From Giardia muris (taxonomy: Eukaryota; Fornicata; Diplomonadida; Hexamitidae), in contig CM016926.1 in assembly GCA_006247105.1 (NCBI GenBank), positions 1,860,001 through 1,924,000 on the forward strand: a DNA stretch of 64,000 nt, written 5' to 3'. Position 1 is the stretch's first letter; each line of letters starts with the position of its first letter. Of this stretch, positions 24,694 through 37,300 are shown piece by piece. The position numbers and the translations under genes are program-made. The notes below the pieces were generated by a model, which was given only the letters and a program-made list of their open reading frames with translations, did not search any database and was not told the origin of the DNA.

Positions 24694-25035
24694 TTACGCA
24701 GCTGGACGAGGAGTGTACTTGGCCTCAAATTCCGCAAGTTCCTTCGATCGCGCCACGATCTGGGCCTCAAACTCCCCGATCGTCTTCTGCAGCTCGGCAA
24801 TGGTTGTCGCCAGGTACGGCTTGACCTCTCCGACCGTCTGCTCGACAAGGACGTCGCCGACGAGGCGGTACGCGCGGCGCCCCTCTTCGAGAGGCTCGAG
24901 TGTCGCGAGGACGCGCTGGTGCTCACGGACGTCGTTGTTGAGCTGGAGAAACTTCTCCTTGAGGGCCTGAACGCACTGGACGAGCTGCCCGTGCTCCTGC
25001 ATCCGAGTCTCGTCGGAGGCTGGGTCAGATACCAT
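24694..25035 (-). CDS. PFDN2: Prefoldin subunit 2
   Basis: Prefoldin is the hexameric jellyfish-shaped cytosolic chaperone that delivers nascent actin and tubulin to the CCT chaperonin. This 113-aa beta-type subunit has two coiled-coil helices flanking the small beta hairpin. The diagnostic stretch runs LNNDVREHQRVLATLEPL, then RRAYRLVGDVLVEQTVGEV near residues 53-71, followed by the second helix with GEFEAQIVARSKELAEFE. This is the PFD2/GIM4 pattern (CYRMVGGVLVERTV in other eukaryotes). The ATG at 25035 follows CAATGAAAA on its strand. A longer frame in another phase (24660-25064) is a shadow. Confidence 0.92.
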   Translation of the reverse strand: MVSDPASDETRMQEHGQLVQCVQALKEKFLQLNNDVREHQRVLATLEPLEEGRRAYRLVGDVLVEQTVGEVKPYLATTIAELQKTIGEFEAQIVARSKELAEFEAKYTPRPAA

Positions 25036-25083
25036 TTTTCATTGAGACCAATGATTATTCTCATAACGGTCGCTCTAATACGT

Positions 25084-28000
25084 TCACTCTGTAGGAAGGA
25101 AGCTCCTGGCCGTGGTCAGGAACTTCTGGAGGGCTGGTCGAAGGATAGTTTCCAACGAGTAGATACCCGCAGGGGTTTTCACGGCCTCCATGAGCTCACC
25201 TTCAAGCTCACGGACCATATCTGTGGTGGCGGCCAGCAGGTTCTCATCCGAGCAGGCGTTGATGATCTCCTGGACGTAGCGTACGTAGCAACATCCCAGT
25301 ATCTCTATTAGGCTGCTGATGCGCTGCAGGCGCAGGTCAACGGCGAAGGCACTGGTCACTCCAATGTAGGAGCGGAGAACCAAGGAGACATCGCTTGCCG
25401 AGATGTCGATATCGTTGCGGAGGAAGTGAAAGAATAAGTCCCCAATCGCTTCAGGAATCGGGGGAATCACACTCAAGGAGCTGGCCCCCTCACAGAGGGA
25501 GGCGTTGTACGTCTTTAGTAGCTGCTCGAGGAAGATATAATAGTGCCCGGATTCAACTCGCGTTGCAATGACACGGGAGACGTTCGCTAAGATGACGTAT
25601 GTATCTATCTTGGTTATGTGGCAAGTCGTACTCTCCAGAATCCCACTAATTGTCCGAGCATAGATATCGGCCGCCTCGTCAGTAAGAAGGGGGATGTGAT
25701 CTGCAAGAGCCACTAGCGTTGATACTACGCTCGTCAGCACATCATTCCTCGTCTTCTGATTGGCTTCGGGACCTTCTCGTAGAGTCATGACCTGTGCAGC
25801 TGCCAGCAGCCGATGAAGTGCCATGAGGATCATATCTGCGCGACAGAGCACACGCAACACAGGAGGTTCTGTCAACGCACCATTATTGACGTACTTCTGG
25901 ATGTACTCATCACGACTCATGCCCCCCGTCGCGTCGGGAGAAAGACTCAGAAGCATTGGAATCCGTTCAAGGACATATTCCGCTATTTTCTTCAACTTGT
26001 CCAGCTTCTCGAGCCTACAAGGAACGCGCCCTCCGAAGAAGAGCCCGAGACACAATAAGATATGAAGCATCCCTACAATGGAAAAGAGTGTGTCGTCAGC
26101 AATCAGAACTGATAACTTGAGGAAGAGAAGATCAAGGATGCGTTCTACGACTCCAGGGTCTGTATGGGTAAGGGCTACGGCAAGGAGTAATGAATAGCCG
26201 CCAAAATCGTCTCGAATGGCTTGATGGTCATCTGTGGTGACGATAGGTAACGAGTCAAGGATCGCTAAGGAGCCTGGAGCCTTCAACGCGCCTTTGGCAA
26301 GGTTCTGCATGCACATGCTATAATTCTTGACATAAACGCTAAGATATTGAGTATGATCGGCACAGATCACGTCAGGAAGCGTATAATAGAAGCGGGCCAT
26401 GTTTCGGGAAGCCGAGATACAAGCCAGAGGAGAGAGACAACAGCTCAGACAGTTTGGGTTGAGAAGGGTTCTGGATAAGGGCCCGGAACATATTGTGAAG
26501 ATAACGTCCTCGATGATCATCCCAATCGACATGGAAGTGCTAGCTTGTAAGTCCATCATCAAGAATCGGTCCAGAGTGGTACAAAGCCGCTCCAACGTCT
26601 TGGAGTCGCAACAGTCCAGGTACCGCTCACTATACTCCGAGTCTCGCGTCAAAGACATATAGTACTGAGAGAGGAGGGAAAGGTAGAACGAGAAGTCCAG
26701 AGCCTCGAAGCAGGCGTTACAAATCGTAGAGGCGATCTGTTCTAAACACCGAATAATGATTTGAGAGAGAAGTGTTAACAAGGACGTTGTCATCTCGACG
26801 GCAAAGACAGGGTCAAGATTACCCGCCTCCCGTAAGGCGTAGAAGAAGGTTGAAAGGACTAAGACCTGAACACTCGTGGCATGAATCGTGCTCTGAGAGG
26901 CAATACACTCATATGTTGGAAGATTAGACCAAAGCGTATGATCAACCTCGTAGGGGGTATCTCCCATGTCGCAAAGGCGTAACAACGCCAGCATGTTCTC
27001 CCCAAAGCTTTCGGCCACGATGATGATATTTCTTCCATACGCTGGGGCCGACGCCTTCGAATATGTCTCGGTCCTCACTGCCATTTGAAGCGCTTGCCTC
27101 TCAGCCAGGACGACCGTCTCGATCGGCCCATTGAAGACGGAGATGTCACTGAAAAGAGTCTGAATAAAGGATGCAGCATATTGGGAGACGATGGGGATCA
27201 AGTCAATGCAAGTACTCGCCGACCCCAGTCGGCGCCCAAGCGTCCCACAGCGATACACATCATGGAAGATGATAGCAATGTTATCAAAGTATGAGAAAGC
27301 TTGCTGGGGGTCATGCACCAGCGTCGTTAGGAACAGTTGGAGCATGAAACTGAGCAACATGTGGGCGTCCGGATGGAACGATAGGGTCTTCAGTGTGCTT
27401 GAGGTCCCATTGGCAAGAATAACATTCTCTACCAATGCAATCACTATTGCTTCCTGTTCCGGGCTCTGGGCCTTGGCTTCTGCCCTTAAGATGAGCGTGT
27501 CAAGCCCTTCGGCGTGCGGATCAATTGTCGGGAGGCAAAGAAGTTTCGCGATGAGGAGAAAAGAGAAGACAGTCTGTATACACGACGACGGAAATGTCAC
27601 GGTGCTCATCGCCGTGAGAAAAGATATACACGCTTCGTTCAAGAGGCAATTATCCAGCCTAGAAAGGCAAAATACCCGATGGATAAGTTGAGGAGTAAGA
27701 AGGGGCACAACTTCTATTAGAGGCTTTGATGCTGTCAGAAAGAAAAACGTCTCCTCCTCTAGTCCGGTCCGTACACCGGTGGATAGAGCACGCCAACGGA
27801 CATATGTCACGAGAGCCTTAATGAGTCCTGTAAGGATAGTCATATCACTAGCCTCCGGGGCATTACCCCCAAGACTAAGAATAACCCCCACCAGAGTCTC
27901 AACAAGTTTGTAGATAGCGGCACCAAGGGCCTCATTATTAAGGATGTCCGGGCACCGAATTAGACAAGTGCCTATCTCCTCAAGAAGAAGCCCCGCGAAG

Positions 28001-28380
28001 CCATTAGTGGCGAGGGGTAAAGTGCAGACCGAGGTGAGAAAGTCATAGAGCTCTGTTACGTGGAGAGCCGCCGTGACGGTCTGTGCGAGCAAGCGTGCCA
28101 ATTGGGAACAGGCATGAGGGGCTTTGAGCTCCACCCCGGCCCGTACCAGATCCATCACGTCTCCACGCAGAAGGCTATATAGCCGCGGATCTCTTTGGGA
28201 AGCGATGCAAAGAAGATTGAGCCCCTGAAAGAGGACCATGTCTGGCGCGTCTAGGTTTTGCCAAAGACTCGTGGCAAACGCGCGGAATGCCTCGCGGGAC
28301 TCCAAGCTGCGGAGCAGGACATCGAGTCCACTATAATCCCCGCTCTGGGAGGCCCTACATGCCGCAACTAGAGACATCAT
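25084..28380 (-). CDS. Karyopherin-like alpha-solenoid (importin-13/transportin-3 type?)
   Basis: This 1098-aa protein appears wholly helical with repeated Leu-rich helix pairs, as in HEAT-repeat karyopherins. The N-terminal ~100 residues (A..FA.SLWQNLDAPDMVLFQGLNLL, then LR..VMDLVRAG.E and QLARLLAQTV) resemble the importin-beta N-terminal region of the importin-13/transportin-3 branch. Karyopherins carry cargo through nuclear pores with Ran. The match is by eye over short stretches, so another HEAT solenoid is possible. The frame extends ten codons upstream, but the first sensible ATG (28380, with a second at 28377) lies one base after the TAA of the giant upstream gene. Confidence 0.5.
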   Translation of the reverse strand: MMSLVAACRASQSGDYSGLDVLLRSLESREAFRAFATSLWQNLDAPDMVLFQGLNLLCIASQRDPRLYSLLRGDVMDLVRAGVELKAPHACSQLARLLAQTVTAALHVTELYDFLTSVCTLPLATNGFAGLLLEEIGTCLIRCPDILNNEALGAAIYKLVETLVGVILSLGGNAPEASDMTILTGLIKALVTYVRWRALSTGVRTGLEEETFFFLTASKPLIEVVPLLTPQLIHRVFCLSRLDNCLLNEACISFLTAMSTVTFPSSCIQTVFSFLLIAKLLCLPTIDPHAEGLDTLILRAEAKAQSPEQEAIVIALVENVILANGTSSTLKTLSFHPDAHMLLSFMLQLFLTTLVHDPQQAFSYFDNIAIIFHDVYRCGTLGRRLGSASTCIDLIPIVSQYAASFIQTLFSDISVFNGPIETVVLAERQALQMAVRTETYSKASAPAYGRNIIIVAESFGENMLALLRLCDMGDTPYEVDHTLWSNLPTYECIASQSTIHATSVQVLVLSTFFYALREAGNLDPVFAVEMTTSLLTLLSQIIIRCLEQIASTICNACFEALDFSFYLSLLSQYYMSLTRDSEYSERYLDCCDSKTLERLCTTLDRFLMMDLQASTSMSIGMIIEDVIFTICSGPLSRTLLNPNCLSCCLSPLACISASRNMARFYYTLPDVICADHTQYLSVYVKNYSMCMQNLAKGALKAPGSLAILDSLPIVTTDDHQAIRDDFGGYSLLLAVALTHTDPGVVERILDLLFLKLSVLIADDTLFSIVGMLHILLCLGLFFGGRVPCRLEKLDKLKKIAEYVLERIPMLLSLSPDATGGMSRDEYIQKYVNNGALTEPPVLRVLCRADMILMALHRLLAAAQVMTLREGPEANQKTRNDVLTSVVSTLVALADHIPLLTDEAADIYARTISGILESTTCHITKIDTYVILANVSRVIATRVESGHYYIFLEQLLKTYNASLCEGASSLSVIPPIPEAIGDLFFHFLRNDIDISASDVSLVLRSYIGVTSAFAVDLRLQRISSLIEILGCCYVRYVQEIINACSDENLLAATTDMVRELEGELMEAVKTPAGIYSLETILRPALQKFLTTARSFLPTE

Positions 28381-28386
28381 TTTACT
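28378..28386 (-). promoter_or_regulatory. AGTAAAATG: overlapping poly(A) hexamer, stop and start
   Basis: On the minus strand, nine bases carry the poly(A) hexamer AGTAAA (28386-28381), the giant gene's stop TAA (28384-28382) and the karyopherin-like gene's ATG (28380-28378). It is the second instance in the window of the arrangement seen at 15314-15321. Confidence 0.6.
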
Positions 28387-31300
28387 TGAAGCTGAGAGGC
28401 ATAAGACCACCGAGGATTAGCTTCTCGCCTTCGCTCCGGACGGACCGGAGCTCCCGGAGCATCCGAGCGTATCGCCTCTCAAGGTTCTGGCACGCGACGC
28501 GCAACTTGTGCAAGTAGTTGAACATACTCCAGTACTCCGACCGGCGTACCTCACGCTCCTCCTCCCAAGACTTGGCCTCTCGAGCGAGGGCCATGTTATG
28601 CTCAACTAGGAGCTCATTGGCCGAGCGGACTATGTTCTTCCGCTTCTCCTTAAGGGCTGTGTGAGTTCGCCGCAAAGTTCGCATGCGGTCCTCGGCATGC
28701 GTCGCCTCACGGGCCAGCTGCTTCTTCAGCTCATAGACCTTCTCCCGTAGGGCGCTCACCTCTCCGCGGACCCGAGTAATGTTGAGCTGAACCCGTTCGA
28801 CATCAAGGGTCATTCCTTCTGGTAAGTCCAACGCCTCTGTGATCGCAGTAATCGGGGCGAGGGTGGAGATCGCCTGGGCGGCTGGTTCGTCATCCGCAGA
28901 ATCCTTATTCCTCGCCTTACTGATGATTGACAGCCTATCCCGGATCTCGGTCCGTAGATGTCGTACATCATCGGACACACTAGCATAGGCCTGGACGAGA
29001 GATGTGAACTCTAGCCTCAAGTCCGACTCGGTGCTAGCCGCGACCTTTTGAAACGAGGTATGCAACATTGAGAGTCGTTTGTACTCAAGTTCAAACAAGC
29101 GTGCACTATCCTTGATGCGTCGGAGGAGTGTCCCCACCCTCAAATGGTTGAGTGATACGGCTTTTCGGACAAACCGGGTCTCAAGCGCAAGGGCCTCTTC
29201 ATAGAACCACATCTGGCGTTCCTTTTCGGCACATTCGAGAAAGAACTTAGCCTCGGTCATGACACGACTCCCAAGTTCCGTTAAGGCTCTAACTCGCTCC
29301 GAAACGACAGTCCGTCGGGCGATGGCACTGGCATCATCGTTGATATCGCAGGAGATCTCACGCTCGGCAGTGATCCGTGCAAAGAGGTACGCCAATGCGT
29401 CCGAGTAGATACACGACACCATTTGCATCATGAGCGACGGAAGGAGTTCTAGTTCCCTCTGAGTATTATCTGAGAGCGTATGAAGGGCTGTCAGCTGGCC
29501 TCGAAGTACATGGAGGTAGGAAGCAGTGTACGAGGAGATCGTCGACTTTAAGGAAGCGAGCTGCTCGCGGACAAGCCGTAACGCTTCCGTCTTATATATG
29601 GAAGAGTTCCGAACCTGAGTATGTAGTCCAAGCAAGGAAGGAGTCATCGATGAGAGAGTCATACCAATACGTTGGGTCATACTTCCATAGAGAATGCTCT
29701 GGAACCGATCAATGATCTGCGCAAGAGTGTAGTTCGTAAGGAATACCGAGTTCTGTGACTCCGCAGCCGATGATGCGGCGCGGCATAGCGAGTCGACTGT
29801 AACCATGTGGCGCCCAAAGGCGGTATGTAGGTATCGCGTGGCAACGGTTGAATCGCTGGGATTATACGGGATCATGATATCCGCCGGGGCAAGCCCATAT
29901 AGCCCTGGGGCGATAGGGTATATCGGAGCGGGGTTGGTGAACCGTCTATTCTCCTTTAGGAAGCGATAGTTCTGAGGGTACCGCATCAGGATGCGCGACT
30001 TTGTGGATGCGTGGAGCTCCTCCAGAAAGTGCACGAAGGCCTCGTATAAATACTTCTGGGCGACTTGCGCCACAGACACCAAGTCGCTCCGTAGCAGCTC
30101 GGAATTCGCACAGGGAGTCGCCAATGGGTTAGTGTGGTAACTAAGGACAGTGTCAGCATAAGCTGGGAGGCTTCTCAGGCCTACATCTGTGGCGATGGCG
30201 GCCTCATGAAACGTATTCCAATGCGCATTCAATGGCATCTGGAGGGTAGTCACGCCCGAGAGGTGAATCGGTGGAGCTTCTTCCATATCTCGATCGCCTA
30301 ACATCGAGAGGCTTCCCCCAGCGATCTCCATCTGAGGACAAGGGACGATGGGTCGCTGCAAATCTCCTCTGCAGTTGGAGAAGTACTTTGAGCTATCGAT
30401 GAGTAGATGCAGACGGTAAAGCCGTATCCGTCCGACAATTGGTAATACCCGTGGATGAGTACTAGAATCGACGGCGGACATGGTGAGAGAGGGCTTAGAA
30501 GCCTCGCCGGTCGATGAGGGATAGGCAAATGGTTCAAATAGATCATTATAACTGAGGGCACAAACGTCGGGGAGATGTCTCGTCAAGGAATAAAGATCCT
30601 TGCTCACAACCTCATGCTTCAGGCCAAGAACAGAGGCCCCAGCATATAGGACGGGGAGTGATATCATTGGCGCTGTTAAGAAGAGGTCCGAGAAGGAATA
30701 GAAGGCGTGTCTGTTGAGTGCTAAGGCTTCACGACGCCCACGAAGAGTCTGGTACTTACCTCGGATTTCATTCAGAAAGTGCGTAACCCGAAGGACACCA
30801 ACGTCGTCCTTGCGTCCTGCACTCACCAACGCATCCACTGGTATGACAGAGCTATGAGAAGGATCGTTACCGAATAGATCATTGAAGCTTGGTTCTGTTC
30901 CACTTGCCGAGGAATGCTGGGATACTCCATACAGCTCCGATGCATGATTCGGGAGTCGCAACGCTGGACGAAAGCTCTTCCGCACTAGAACTGGCGCGTT
31001 GCTGATGCAGTTAAGACCAAAGTGAGTCAGGTAGTGGTTCAGTTGGAGCATACTGTTCTCAAGCATAAGAGCATCAGGGCCGAGCGATTGACGCGTCCCA
31101 CAGTCGGCAGCGATCGTGGAGACGGGAACCTCACGCCGCATATGAAGAAAAGTCTCGCTGAGCGCCTGGTAGCTACTAAATGGACTGACCAGGGGCGTAT
31201 ATCGTTGTCCTGTGCAGGCGCCTTCGAAGAGGGCGTCAAGGAAAGGGAATGCGGCATAGCTGACGTGGGTGAACTCCTTGAAGTACAGACGGAAGAAGTT

Positions 31301-34300
31301 GCTATAGCTCGATTCGATGGGAAGGCCATCTATTTCGTCAGTCACAACATCTGCTGGCTTCCCAACCTGATTCGGGGTTGGGACTCCATACACTCGCCCT
31401 ATCTGGTCATCGCTTTCGCTCTCCTGGGACTGGCTGGCGTGTAGGCCCAGAGAAAGGCGTTCAGTCCCGGTCTCGTCCAGTGTCCGGGGTGTAGACGTTT
31501 TTGTTGCAGTTGCTGTAACTACGACTGTGGCAGCATTCGCACACGTGTGTGGGGGATGCATCTGTGTGACGGACTTGTCATTGCTCTCGCGCATAGGAAC
31601 CTCACAGACCTCTTCGGCGAGTGGGGGTAAGTTCCGTGTGGTGACGATCGAGTGGACCGTCCCATCTACGTTTTTCTTCCGCACAAGAGCTGTCATAATC
31701 TTCCCATCCATCACATCTTTGTTCAACATATCCGGGATGATGTCGGCAGAGGGGTCAGCGGAGACGTCAAGGAGGAGCTGTTGTACCAAGTGTGAGAAGT
31801 CTAGATTTCCAGCAAAGGATAACCCAGTCGTGCGGCGTATGGCCTCCAGTGTTTCTAGCACGCCAAGAATGGAGCCTACATCGGCTCGCGCATAGGCCTC
31901 GTTGTGACAAAGAAGAGCAGTCCCAACGAGCCGCTCGAATGCCATGTCCCGAAGGACGTAGACAATCTTTAAAAGTGCGATCAAAGCCTCAGGAGACGTC
32001 GTAATATCTTCCTCTAAGCCCGGAAGGAGGATTGGGGTATCATTCTCATGTTCAATTGCCAAAGTTTCGACAGGACCTAGGTTCCGTGCGGCCATGTGCA
32101 CCTGCAAGGCTGCAGACTTTGCGTCTGCAAGTGACTCGAGATGCTCTAACGACGAGTCACCTGGATGAGTAGGGATGGAACGGGGCCCAAACCTTGCCGT
32201 CGAAGAAGGTTGTCGACTAGTTGGAGATATCTTTTGCGACTCCTTCTGCGTGCTATGCGTCTCGTGCTGGAGACGGATGGCAAACATTGCTAAGGCCATT
32301 AGACGACTGAAGTAGACGATCATAGGGTTTGGGGACTGTGGGCCAACGATCTTGAAGTCCAATGCGTTCCTATCGTTCACGAGCTTGAGTTGGTCGCATA
32401 GCTTCTCAGTCTCAGCCTTGGCCTGGCGTCGTCCATCGCGTGGGACATCAATATGTAGCTCGGTATCGATGTCGGAGATAACATCCGCCAGTGCGTTGTC
32501 ACCTCCGTCCCGTGGAAGGGAAAGAGGCTCTATCGAGATGGTATCTGTAAGTGGGAAGGTACCTATGATGTCCATCGGCTGGGAAGTCACGACGTTCTGG
32601 GGGTGGACTCGGACGCGTTTCCGACGTGAATGGGAGTGATTGCGTCGAGAAGGAGACGATCGTAGCGGGTTCTCACCAATGTCACTACTGCCAGACCGTT
32701 CTTCAACCACCTCTTGGTCAGGGTCAGGTACTCCTTCGCGAGGGATGACGAGGTTTGTGACGGAGACGGTGTAGCTCGTAGATCGAGCGATATAGTCCGT
32801 ACTCGTGTCGTTGAGAAGGAGGGAATTCATCTGCTCGTCAGTCTCCTGAGTCGTACCCACGTCACCTGCATTTAGTAGTTGGCGGGTTGAAATGTTCTGT
32901 AATGCAAGTGCATAGTCGAAGAACTGGAGATACCCCGCATAGAGTGCCACAAGTCCCGCAAGAAGTGCATTTGTCTGTTCAGGAGTCCGAGACTTTCCGG
33001 AGAGTAGGGTACGTGCGGCTGTACAGGGGGGAATGATGACGAGGTGTGGGACAATGCCCCGTTGGACGGCGGTCCGTGCTGTACGCGACGTCGTATACTG
33101 ATAAATGAGGACGTTAATGTTCTCATGTGCTAGAGGGTCTAAAAGATAAGGGGATATGCACATGACATCATAGAGTGGGACGCGATCAACATTCTCGCGA
33201 GCACAAACTCGCTGGTACCGTCGTTCCATCTCAACCGCACTCATGGAAATACTGTACCTTCCTAGGTTCTGTGCAATTGAGAGATGCGGGGTCTGAGTGC
33301 AAGCTACGAGACGGAACTCGCTAATAAGCTCGAGCATCCGGTGTTCATCAGGAGCCGATTGGTACGCATACACGTTCTCTATGTACTCATCGAAGAATCC
33401 TGCGAAGTTCTGGGAGTTATCACTCATTGACATAGGGGTTTCGAAGAAGTGGCGATGCTTTTGGGCGATTCGATGCAGCATATCCCCAAGCTGGGAACGA
33501 AGAAGATGAGCCTTCATATATTCGGAGAGCTGAGCCTCAACTAGAAGAACCTCGGTGATATAGAGAAGGATCCGCTGTTGGAAGGGAACATCTATACCTT
33601 CAATGCCTCCTCGACGGCCCGGCTGTTCGGAATAAGGACGATGGTCCTCACTTGTGCTCACATTACTGACAGACGGGTCAATCGCCGAGTGTGGAGTCAG
33701 TGACCGATGATCAGTATGGGGACGAGGCTCTATAGGTGAGGCTTGGTGCAATAAGAGGCTCAGACGCTCCTTATGTAAGAGGAGAACGGACTCAATGCAA
33801 CGAGTCCGTTCCGTCAGAAGTGGGGTCACAGTTGCCTCATTTGCTAGCTTATCCAGGATTTCTTGGCAGTTCGAGCGGCCATAAGAGTAAGTCGGGGTTG
33901 TCCAAAGGTAGGTGTACTCTGCGGCCAGGATGAAGAATGAGAGGAAGGGGTCGCTAAGGTCCATATCCTGCAAGACTGGAGTGGTCGTGGGCTCGGAAAG
34001 GGCGAAGAAGCGACGTGTAATGAAACATGACGTCTGTTCGGTCACGTTCTCGAGGAGGATGGACGCCGAGACGGTTGAGATATCGACACCTTGAGCAAGA
34101 AGGCTCTGGCGTGCGCGAATCTCACAGGCGGTATGCAGGTTACGAAAGGGGACCATGACGGAGTCGACGAGCTCGGACAGGAGAGATCGATAGAAGCACA
34201 ACCCACACGCTTGCACGTAGACAAGGCGTTGAAGGAGGCTTTGAGCGCTATCCCTATAAAGAGATGGGTTGGTATCGAAGGTATCAAGATCACCAGTGGG

Positions 34301-37300
34301 ACCAGTTCGGCCCTCAAAAGTCTCCTGGATCGTCCCCAGAACCCCAAAGAGCTGTGCCTGCTGGTCTTCGGACAGCCGGTACGGTGGTGTGTTCAGGAAG
34401 TGTATGGGATCGGCCTCACACAAGCTCATACTCTGTAGCGTCCCGAAGACGGGGAAGTCGCGTAAGGCTCCGGATAGATCATCCGCGGTTGCGGGAGACA
34501 AGAAGTTAGGTATCCGCGAGTACTGGCTGCACTCCTTATACGATAGATCCAAGGTTCCAAAGTTCGCTTCCTCCTCGCATGCAGAAAGAAAGTAGCTATG
34601 GGGTTGGGGAGCGTTTGGTGTGCAATCTCGTAGGAGCTTGATTGCAACAGAGGAAATTGGGTCGATAAGGCACAACTCGAAGTCGAAGTCAGCCGGTAAT
34701 TGGAAGGAGTCAAATGTCTCCACAAAACCATCTCCACTATACGTACTTAGGAAGGCGGTGAAGTTGTGAGCCGCCGCGTTGTCAACACAGAGGCGATGCT
34801 TCTCGGGATCCTTCTGAGGTACCAGCTGAGACAAAAGATCGTCCATACATGAGTTTGTCCAGCTCCCCCGCCCAAGGTTCAGCCGCACGAGCTTCCTACC
34901 TACCTGCAGGATGGTGCTGTTCAGCGCCTGAGCAATGACAGCCGTCTGAAGCGTTAGAAGCCCGAGAGAGCGCTTGTTATGGAGGAGGTTAACGGCTGTG
35001 CAGGCATCGTCCAGCGTGTGAACGGCTCGCCAGACGTTGTGGGGTTGTCCGTACGCATCGTAGCGACACTGCTTAAGAATATGCTGAGGAAGCGTTCCAA
35101 GTGCCCCCCGGTCCCTTCTTGACCGCGCGACGAACGACAATTCCATGCGAGCCACCTCATAGCACGCTGAGATGCAGAAATCGCGAGTGAATAGGCTATC
35201 ATAGGCAGACATGAGATACTTCTCGGAAAATAGGTGCGCAGTCTTCTCGACATCCGAGAGGAGTTCGACAAGCTGCCCGAGACCAAATCGAACATCACAC
35301 ACGCTCGTGTCCAATAGCTGCGCATGATTGGGAGACCCGAAACCGGCGTAGCGCGGAAAGGTCAAGATAGCAACATCTCGATATGAGGATATAGGGGTGC
35401 AGCGACCTGTATCGCTTTGTTGGATAGATAAGAGCACTCCGTGCTTATCCAAATCATGCGGACTCCTACGGTTCTCAGCGAGCGGGTGTCGAAGCGAATC
35501 GAGGTGCGCACTGATCTCCTCTGTCCTCTCCGAATCGCCTGCATGTGACTTCGTCGGTTCTGCAGCGCACGGCGATGGTTCTGTGTCCATCCCAGTAAAG
35601 AGTTCAGAATCGGCAGCTTGTGCCTTCTCATCTGCGTCCAGTGCCGCCACGTACTCGGTGATGAAGCAGCAGGTGTTATGAAAACGGAGGACAAGCGCTT
35701 GGTTCGATGAAATGCTCCCAAGATTCCGTGTGCGGAGGTAGAGCTTCACATCGTACGTTGGGCGCGTATCGATGATGCCAGAGATGTACTGAAGCCAATG
35801 AACGCAATTCGCGTATGAAACCGAGTGGGTATAACATCCAAAGCAGAGGTCTATGAGCCGGCGCTTCTGCTCCACGAGAGCTAACTCCTGCTCGTAAAGG
35901 AAGAGGAGGATTGTCAACCTGTCAACCTCCTGAGGAGCCTGGGACGCCGTTTGAGAGCTTGAAAACTGTTGAATAAGAAGGCTTCCGGCGAGAAGGAACT
36001 CGTTCTCGACGACCTCAACAAGATAGCGGACTGCCTCTCGAAAGAGAACACGAGTGCCATCGGGCGTGAGTATATCGTTAGCCTTCAAGGAAGACCGGCT
36101 CCCGACATTATCGGAGCGCCCAAAGAAGAGAGTCCCAAAGCGGCCTAGCCCGGATGTGGCCTGGTTGCCTCGAGCAGCCGCCTCATCGAAAATGGCCTCG
36201 AATTCCTGCGGATCAAAACCGGAGGCGGTTTGCTCGAAGTCAAACCCAATGTAGCGAAGCCTAAGGTCGCTGTCGATTCTAGTCCGTACAAGCTCAATGT
36301 GGTTGTAGTGGACCAAGAGCCGGGCACGGATGTGAAATAGCTTCCCCAGAAGCATGTAGTAGTGGAGAAAGAGTGTATTGGGGGTTATAGAGACGACCGG
36401 TCCCCCTCGGGCTTGAGAGCCGCTAATGGCTGAAGGGGCCCGTGCATCAGAGGGCAGCCTACTGGCACTCTCCAAATTGGGAGCTATGAGTGCCATGTGC
36501 TGCTTGACACGCTCGTCGATTCCACGCTTGACAACGTCGATGAAATCTCCAGCAAACGTGTCGAACGAGTCCGCCTTCAGGGAAATTAAATCTTCAACCT
36601 CGAGTAGCGACGACTGGACAAAACGGAGATCATAACGTAGGGGCTCGTCGATAAGCGCTTCTTGGCTCTGAAAGAGGGCGGACGGCACCTTGACGGCCGA
36701 GGGACCCGTACGGATGCGACTGACGGCCTCAGGAATGTTCAGCGAGTGAACAAATGTTGGAACACGAAAGCTTGGGATGTGTGACGAGAGCTTTACGAAA
36801 GCGCTCGGAGCATCCCGGGAATTCTGGAGGTCTCCATTGTCCTGACTATTCAGGTGTGGAAGAGTGGCACTGATACCAGTCGTCCCTATCTCAGCATCAC
36901 GGGCACATAGCGCGGTGCAAATGTCGTTCGAGGTTTCCGCACCACTAAGAGGCCCATAAGGGCCACATGGAGGCTGCTTACTCCCAGCCTTGAAGGAGTA
37001 TGCATACGGGACGACAAATAGCGGGGCCACGTTGATCCTACGTCTCTTTTCATTATACTCAGGATCTGGAGGTGGACATTGCTCATAGAAAGGAAGGCTT
37101 GGGTGTACACGTCCCTTCTCTTGGAAAGTCGTATGAATCTGGGCATTAGTGTGTGCAAGCTTTTCAAAAGCAAGAGCTTCAACGACATGTGTTTGACGGT
37201 ATCGGACCTTCATCCCCTGGTCCAGCATGGTCTCTCGAATGTGCGCGAAGCGTGGGTTCTTACAGGAGATGCGCTCGTACCCATCAACGTCTACGACACT

